Source: Cryptomeria japonica (taxonomy: Eukaryota; Streptophyta; Pinopsida; Cupressales; Cupressaceae). Taken from it: a DNA stretch of 64,000 bases. Below the pieces are notes generated by a model. It saw only the letters and a program-made list of their open reading frames with translations, searched no databases and had not been told where the DNA came from. Each line of letters opens with the position of its first letter. The stretch's first letter is position 1. A program made the position numbers and the translations under genes. Where the stretch lies: positions 914,509,648 through 914,573,647 of the forward strand of contig NC_081414.1 of NCBI RefSeq assembly GCF_030272615.1. The letters are read 5' to 3'. Positions 57,412 through 64,000 of the stretch are shown one piece after another.

Positions 57412-59110
57412 CTATGATGAACTCCCTCCCTCAGAGCCAGTTGGTCTCAATGGAGTCTGAGCCCTAGAAGGACCCACCCCGGTATCATCTCTCTTGCCTT
57501 CTCTATCTGGTGGTGGTGAAGGACCCATGACCCCACCACTAGATGTTTGTCTCTTGTCTTTCCCTCCAGTGGTCGTCGTTGTCTGTGATGGTCTCCCAAA
57601 GCTCCTAGCCCACTGATCTGGTGGCACCACTCCATAGTACAGGTCTCTCTAGTAGGCTATCTCCTCCCCTACCCAGAGAACATAGGCATATCTAGCCCCT
57701 GTATCCTCTACTACCTATCTCCTTGCCCTTAGTGTTGTTTTAGCCTCTGTATAGCACTGAATAGCTTGATCCCTCTCCCACTCAGTGTCCCTCAACTGTC
57801 TCCTGAGCCTAGCCATATCCCTCTCTAGATCATGGATCTCATCTTCCTATCCCTGATAGATCTCCATCAAGGATAGTATCTCATCTTCCTCCTCTCTTCC
57901 CTCACCTTGTCCCTATGGCTGCTCCTGTCCCTATCCCTATCCCTGTACCTGCCTAGGAACCTGTGTTGCTAGCACCTGTAACGGAAATCCACCTCTACCC
58001 CTCACTACATGCATCTGTCTCTCCTCTCCACCCTCTCTCCTCTGAGACACACTCCTCTCTACCATTGCGCCCTGCCTCCACCATCGGCCTCTACCTCCAC
58101 ATCCCCACTATCATCACCATCACCTCCACCGTCTCCGTCTATTGGCTCCCCTGGATCCGTCAACCATGGAAATGGATGCTCTGACCAATATGCACTATAC
58201 TCTGCATCCATACGTGCATCCTCCACATCTGCCCATATGTCCCAAGGCATGGGAACCATCACTAGAAGCTGTGTCACAGCCTGATCACAAGAAAGCAATG
58301 GCCCTAAATGCACCTGATCCCTCACTGTCCGTGCATACATCCCAGAACCTCATGGCATCCGCTATATCCTACCAAACTGCATGCATACTCTGTCAATCAA
58401 CTATCACTCAATCACATATGGTGTCCTCCATATCAGATACCTGCAACTGAATACATATGGAAGCTCCACTACATCATCCTCCCACTCCTCACAATCCCGG
58501 TAAGGCCTCCATACTACACTATCTATCTCATCAATCACCCTACGCCAATACTCTAGCCTCCCAATCTATGGCTGAGAAGTAATCATATCATAAAGATGTA
58601 CATAGTTGCGCCCATGTCCCTTGCCTCTAAAGTGTATTGGATGTGTAACCGACAAAAGCTCATATGACCACACCTGCAGTAATGTCACTCCACATCCCAA
58701 TCCTGCTGATCCATGATACACAAACTGATGTTTCTCATAGTACACATGTGCCAGCAGACACGGCCCCCATGCAAACTTGGTGTGCTCTATTACCAATGTC
58801 TCTAGTTTTCTCCCCCATCCCACAACCAACCCTTGTGTTGCCCTATCTGGACATAGGAACCCACTAATAACTCCTACCAACACAATCGGTAGTGCCAATC
58901 ATGTCACTGTCATGGTGTCCCACGCCACATGTACAACCCTCATCTCTAGTCCAAGATCCTGAAACACTTGTCTTAGTGCATCCCTATCTCCATCTTGATC
59001 ATAAGGAACCAAATCCCCAATGATCTGTATCCTTAGTATCCTATATACATCCTCCAAGGTGACTGTCATCTCACCTATCGGCAAATGAAATGTACATGTC
59101 TGAGTGCCAT
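57412..59110 (-). pseudogene. Gypsy B antisense frame with plant mobile domain
   Basis: Counterpart of Gypsy A 3,698-5,460. GEMTVTLEDVYRILRI (59,072-59,025), VVHVAWDTM, VISGFLCPDRATQGLVVGW, FAWGPCLLAHVYYEKHQF and LLQVWSYELLSV are readable. The C-terminal Gly/Ser-rich end (GSEGGSSS) is the same in both copies, and each is damaged differently. Fossil. Confidence 0.7.
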
Positions 59111-59319
59111 CTCTCAGCTAATGCAGTCAGCAATCCCATGTTCGCCCGAAACTCAGGCACATACATAATGTATCGCAGGCCCATATCCTCAACTGTTGCT
59201 CTATCCTTGAATGTCAGCTCTACTTGCAAACTCTGAGTCAAAGGGAATCTCTCCTATGACTCCAGCATAGGTAAGTCCTCCTGTAGTCAAGAAAATCAAC
59301 TGTGTCAATCCTAGTGGTT

Positions 59320-59620
59320 CTCCCTATTCATCACAAAGTGTTGCTTTTTATCCTAGTGCTTATATTTATCATATGACACTCTATCCTAGTGGTACTCCTT
59401 GTTCATCACAAAGTGTTTCTTTTTATCCTAGTGCTTATATCTATCATATTGCACTCTATCCTAGTAGCATTCCCTCTTCATCACAAAGTGTTGCTTTTAT
59501 CCTATCTTTTAGGGCACCTACTTGAGTGTATCCTCTTGAGTAGCTTATCCAATTGGCAACGTATTTCCTATCACAAAATTATCAATTTTTTTGGTACTCC
59601 TTGTTCATCACAAAGTGCCT
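59320..59620. repeat. Irregular repeat in Gypsy B, TTCATCACAAAGTG type
   Basis: About five TTCATCACAAAGTG words with TTTATCCTAGTGCTTAT spacers. Counterpart of the minisatellite at 5,629-5,930, but with other spacings. Confidence 0.55.
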
Positions 59621-60504
59621 CAATCTATCCTATTCTAGGGTCTCTGCTTGAGTGTATCCTCTTGAGTAGTTTCTTGATTGGCAACGTATGTTCTATCACA
59701 GAGTTGTCAATCCCAGCCCTATCTGTTATCCTAGTCTTCCCTAGAGGACATGCTTGAGTGTATCCTCTCAGCAGCTTATCCAATCGACAACATATATCAC
59801 AGAACTGTCGATTCGATCTTGAAGACATAAATTGCATTCATGACACAAACACGCTTGCATATTTTAAAGATGCACTCGCATCTGACATAGATGCTACTGA
59901 AATCATAGATGCTCTTGGCACAAACACAAATGTGCCTAACCTACCCAAACGTGCCTATTACCAATGTAGATGCGCCTTCCTTGTCTTTTGACCCGCTTGA
60001 AATTTTTATAGACATACCTAATGCACATTTATTTCCCTACCCAACATGCATTTATGACAACAATTAATGCAACAAAGTACAAGAAGGTTTTGTGGTACTC
60101 ACTGGCTCTCCTACATCTATTGGCCTCTGATATCGGTGAACACGATCGAATCTATGCACCAATGCCATCATTGTTGACTGCTCTTTTCTCTCTCTACACT
60201 CTGATCTCTTAGGTGTGTGGATGAAAATGAGGATGTTTTCCCTCGTAGTCTATCTTATAGACTACTCTAGTCATAGTCTCCTGAGTCAGTCTTCTTTATC
60301 CCGTGACTCTGTCACTCTATCCTATCTTGTCAGTCCTTTCTAGCCTTTCTTTCTTATCGAGAGATTGCCTGTGATATTTTTAGACATTTTCATCCAATCT
60401 CTCGAGGGGGCATATCAATCCCATATCGGGGCAACTTTGTATTAGTTCATCTTATCTTCTTTGAAACAACGCGACAAGTTGCATTGTCTCAAAGAGGGGC
60501 AAAA

Positions 60505-61270
60505 TGTAGACACCTAAAATTGTCCTGTCTAATTAAATAAATATTTTTATTTATTTAATTATTTTAGCCTAATTCTTCTATTAATTAAATGAATATTTAT
60601 TTATTTAATTAATTCGTTTATCCGCTTTTAGCCTTATTTCTCATTTAAATAAATAATTTTATTTATTTAAATTATCCTTCCCCTAAATTAAATAAATACT
60701 TTTATTTATTTAATTAATTCCACTTCCTCTATTAATTAATTAAATCTTTATTTATTTAATTAATTCATTAACTTTTTCTACCCATGACACATACCATTCA
60801 TCTCTTAATTCCTACACTACCTTCCCTCTCCTTATTTTCTTATTTCTTTTACCTACCCTCTAATCTTAGCCGACCATTTATCTTTTACACCTCTTAATCT
60901 TATCCCTCCATTTCCTAAAGTGTCTTCTATATAAGGAGATGCTTCCTTCATTATCAAGCTCTTCAAGAATTCTAGCATTCGAACTTTCATATGCGATCAA
61001 GCCTACTTGCAACCACATTTTCGTTCTTTGTTGAGCTCTTGTGCACACATAAAATCTGAGAGAAAATATATCAAGAAAGATCAATGGAGATAGGAAGAAT
61101 GGAGATCCAAACCCTATTGGACATGTGATGGTATAATCTTTTTTATTTCATTTTATTTGCATTGTCTTAGGTAATCTTCATATGTTATGGTGGATCTTTG
61201 TTGTTGTTAGGCTAGGGTTTTGTGGTTGAATCTATTAAGTCTTTCAATATTGTTGTTTCCATTTTTACCA
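60505..61270 (+). repeat. 3' LTR of Gypsy B (766 bp)
   Basis: TGTAGACACCTAAAATTG...TTTTTACCA after the polypurine tract AAAGAGGGGCAAAA (60,491-60,504). It carries the same five AT hairpins as Gypsy A (60,530-60,768). Confidence 0.8.
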
Positions 61271-61277
61271 TAAATAG

Positions 61278-62420
61278 GTGATGAATACTAAGAGGTGGAG
61301 GTGAATTAGTATGCCAAAAATATTTGCACTTAAACACTTTGCAAGACAAACAGTAAACCGGTAAAACAGTTTAGCAGACAAACCGGTTAGCACACATGCA
61401 AACCAAATAGCAAATAATGCATTCACCCATAGAAGCACAAACACCATAACACAAGAGATTTTGACATGGAAACCCAAATGGGAAAAACTACGGTGAGATG
61501 GAACTCACAAGTAACTACCTGCATAATAGAAACCAAACCAATTAAGGTTAGACTGATTAAGGTCTTACAATGTTCTTTACCAAAATAGATCCTGTAAAGA
61601 ATCTCAATCTCTATTAGGAGATAAGTCTGATTAAAGACTACCTTGCTAGAGGATTTTAGATCCATAGATGTGAACCACCTTGTTAGAGGATTTACAAAAG
61701 GCTTTTGGGCCTACCCGGTTAAGGGCTACAGACTTGTCAAAGATGTGAGTAATCAACAAGTGTTTGATCTAGCTAATAGCACAGACTGCTCGGTTAGATC
61801 CTTGATAGCTCATTCCTAATGCACTCTAGCATTACTTCAGTCTTCTACACATTCATATTCTCTCCAACTCCTCAACCACCTTAAACCCTATCAACAACAT
61901 AAACTTTTGCTACAACCACACCAACAACCTAAAACCCTAGACATGATGTCTTTATAAAGGAATCTGATTTCATGTCGGTCCAATAGGATTACATAACAAT
62001 TTCCTAGGTTCAATGAACCTAGACATACTTGGTACCACGACACAAAAAGAACCGTTAAAGTGTCGGCACCATCAAACAACCGGTGGATGGTAACTCATCA
62101 CAAAAATGTCGGTTGGTAACTCATCATAGAGTATTACCGGTTCATACAACATACCGGTTCAAGCAAAATGTCAGTTGCCGGTTTGTCAAAAATGAAGACT
62201 GGTAAAAATGTGTTTTGCCCCATTAATCCCTTGTACTACTTGGGATCCACGAACCGCTTGGGGTCAACATGTCGCTTCAGACCGGGAAACACATTCTACA
62301 AAACGCCAATAGTCTAAAGACTATTATACAACATACCGGTTGGAACAAATACTGGTTGTGCTCTAGCTCATACATATAAAGGAGATCTCAATGCAAGTGT
62401 GTGTCCATCAATGGCAATCA
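61278..62420 (-). repeat. LTR-like stretch rich in ACCGGT words
   Basis: On the plus strand it begins TGATGAATACTAAGAGGTGGAGGTGAATTAGTATGCC, which parallels the start of the element C LTR (GAGAGGGGAGGGGTGAATCAGTACTCC). CCGGTT/ACCGGT recurs more than ten times to about 62,350. Probably a copia-type LTR on the minus strand; its other end is not defined. Confidence 0.4.
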
Positions 62421-64000
62421 CAACATAAACATCAAGAATGCCAACAATAGGAAGCATGGTTCTATATTCAAATAACAAACAATTAAGAGGAATGATGGTG
62501 GATTTAGTTTTTAGATCCTTAATGAATTTTTTCAATTTCTTTAGTTGAAGAAGTCAAACTACCTCATCAATAAACACTATATTATAGAGCTTGGTGGAGT
62601 TAAAGAAGGGAAGAAATAGTCATAGAAATTTGGCTAAGTAATAGGCAAGTGGAGAATAGATATAGGAGTTATCATGGTAGTTTTAAAGGGAGAAAATTCA
62701 ATCTTCATTATGACTCCGTGCCACACAAAAGAATCTTCAACAATCAAGTGAAGATAAAGACCTTTTCTAATGCCAAGAGAAGAAAAATTACTGATCCAGC
62801 CAAGAAACACTGGTCAATTTTTCTTTGAACATGTGGCTTAATCATAAGAAGTTGTTGGACAATAGAAGAGTACACCTAGGGTGGATTTCCTCTTAGCTAT
62901 TACTTTTTCTTTACTAATATAGTAGCTATTTAGAATCTCTTTTAGTAGTGGTAACTATTTAAAATCTCTTTCAATAGAGATATTATTTTGTAACTCTTAA
63001 CAGTCATTTGTGACTGAAGTAGGATGTATTTTTCACTTTCTAAGACATTGTCATATATCTATTTCCATTACAATACTTTATCAAAGAAATAGAGCTATTT
63101 TCCTTTTCAATGTATCATCTTTCTATGTGAAACCTCATGATTGATGTGTCTTTGTGATTTTTATACAAATCCTTACTTTTTTTCTATATGCAATATCATG
63201 ATAGAGGTATTTTCCTTCTCAATGTATCATTTTTCTATGTGCAACCTCATGATTGATGTGTCTTTGTGATTTTATACAAATCCTTAATTTTTTTCTATAT
63301 GCAATATCATGATTGATGTATCTCTTTGTGTCATCCCATGTGTTAACATGTGGCTAAGTTAATAGCTTATCTAGGGTGCAACCTTGTTGATAACAATTTT
63401 TACTGTTAGATGAGTGTTCTACTATCATGTTTGTGTCTGATGAAATTTATGCTCCAAATGTGAATGATTTAGCAATAAAATCAAATGAACACAAAAATCC
63501 AACAAACTTTCAAGATAAGGTAAAATATGTCAAAAAAAAGCATAAAATTTAATGAAATTAATCTATGTTAAACCTATTGTTGCAATGACTTCCCAAGATG
63601 TTTAATTCCAATGTGTGCTCACTAAAAAAATCGACAACATAATGGATCTTAAGTAAAAAAGGAGTGAGATAGAGGTGAAAAAGGCTAAGGGTTGGATAAA
63701 TATGATTTATCATAAAAAAATGGATGGTTGAGATTGGCAAATGAATATTTATGGTGGGGGGTGACTTAATCTCACAATGTGTGAGAGGTTGCCAGGTGGA
63801 AACTTGAGAGAGGAGGTGAGGACAAGTGGCTGGGAAAAGGTACACATGGAGTATAGGAAAGATCTTGTCATAAAGGCATTTCTTTTCCCAATACTCCAAG
63901 TACATGGGAAATGAGAATAAATGAATTTTAAATTCCTTAGAGGAGACAAGTGGGAAGGGACAGATGTCGTTACCTTCCCTAAAGTTGGTATCCTTCAAGG
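62421..64000. other. AT-rich tail of the window, no supported gene
   Basis: A 147-codon open frame on the minus strand near the end (63,998-63,558) has no recognisable domain and a composition like non-coding DNA. Confidence 0.4.
63091..63315. repeat. Tandem duplication, two units of about 112 bp
   Basis: AGAGCTATTTTCCTTTTCAA at 63,091 recurs as AGAGGTATTTTCCTTCTCAA at 63,203. The units are nearly identical up to GCAATATCATGAT. Confidence 0.8.

Larger units (their letters stand above)
46969..61270 (+). mobile_element. Gypsy B: Tat-lineage Ty3/gypsy LTR retrotransposon
   Basis: Order: gag, zinc-knuckle, aspartic protease, G-patch, reverse transcriptase, RNase H, second RNase H, integrase, spacer, antisense PMD frame, polypurine tract, 3' LTR. 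It shows in one piece the parts of which Gypsy A keeps only the right half. The 5' LTR was not found, so the left limit is uncertain and may lie before 46,170. Solo LTR E is inserted in its spacer. Broken fossil with many lesions, clearly diverged from Gypsy A. Confidence 0.85.

Noticed and set aside
63558-63998. 147-codon open frame on the minus strand at the window end
   Set aside because: No domain or signal peptide, a composition of low-complexity AT-rich DNA, and the start may be an artefact of the window edge.

Overview
The window looks like nuclear DNA of a seed plant with a large, transposon-filled genome. Multi-exon genes, plant-type Ty3/gypsy and Ty1/copia LTR elements and plant L1-type LINEs are visible; operons, tRNA and rRNA genes are not. 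A gymnosperm is my inference, from the transposon load and from a polygalacturonase with the DTQNG-RIK context of conifer pollen polygalacturonases. No intact host gene was found.

Layout. (1) 1-7,411: 3' part of a Tat-lineage Ty3/gypsy element (Gypsy A: RNase H, integrase, spacer, antisense plant-mobile-domain reading frame, 3' LTR). It sits inside a minus-strand LINE. (2) 7,412-about 11,120: that LINE (LINE-C), with ORF1 and the endonuclease part of ORF2. (3) 12,110-15,341: segment A1 with an eight-exon GH28 polygalacturonase (PG1), minus strand, complete except for one in-frame stop. (4) 15,342-about 22,706 and 23,569-about 31,096: segments B1 and B2, two head-to-tail copies of a block holding a dead LINE, an unidentified degenerate reading frame, a GGGGCCC-rich tract and a minus-strand coiled-coil mobile-element ORF. 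(5) 33,386-36,353: segment A2 with a second polygalacturonase copy (PG2) that has large deletions. The order is A1-B1-B2-A2. (6) 36,689-44,674: a copia-type non-autonomous LTR element (element C), minus strand, between 88-bp direct repeats. (7) 44,762-45,531: remnant of an older LTR element. (8) about 46,170-61,270: a second, longer Tat element (Gypsy B: gag, protease, G-patch, RT, two RNase H domains, integrase, antisense PMD frame, 3' LTR). A solo LTR (E) lies in it between 115-bp direct repeats. (9) 61,278-64,000: another LTR-like stretch, then AT-rich DNA without a recognised gene.

How the parts relate. The two Tat copies act as references for each other. Gypsy A shows the single-copy state of the 115 bp that is doubled around solo LTR E in Gypsy B. 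That, with the 88-bp duplication around element C, is the most unusual signal here: LTR integrases normally duplicate about 4-6 bp. LINE copies B1 and B2 share stop codons, so the block was copied after the LINE had died. All percentages and mismatch counts were made by eye.
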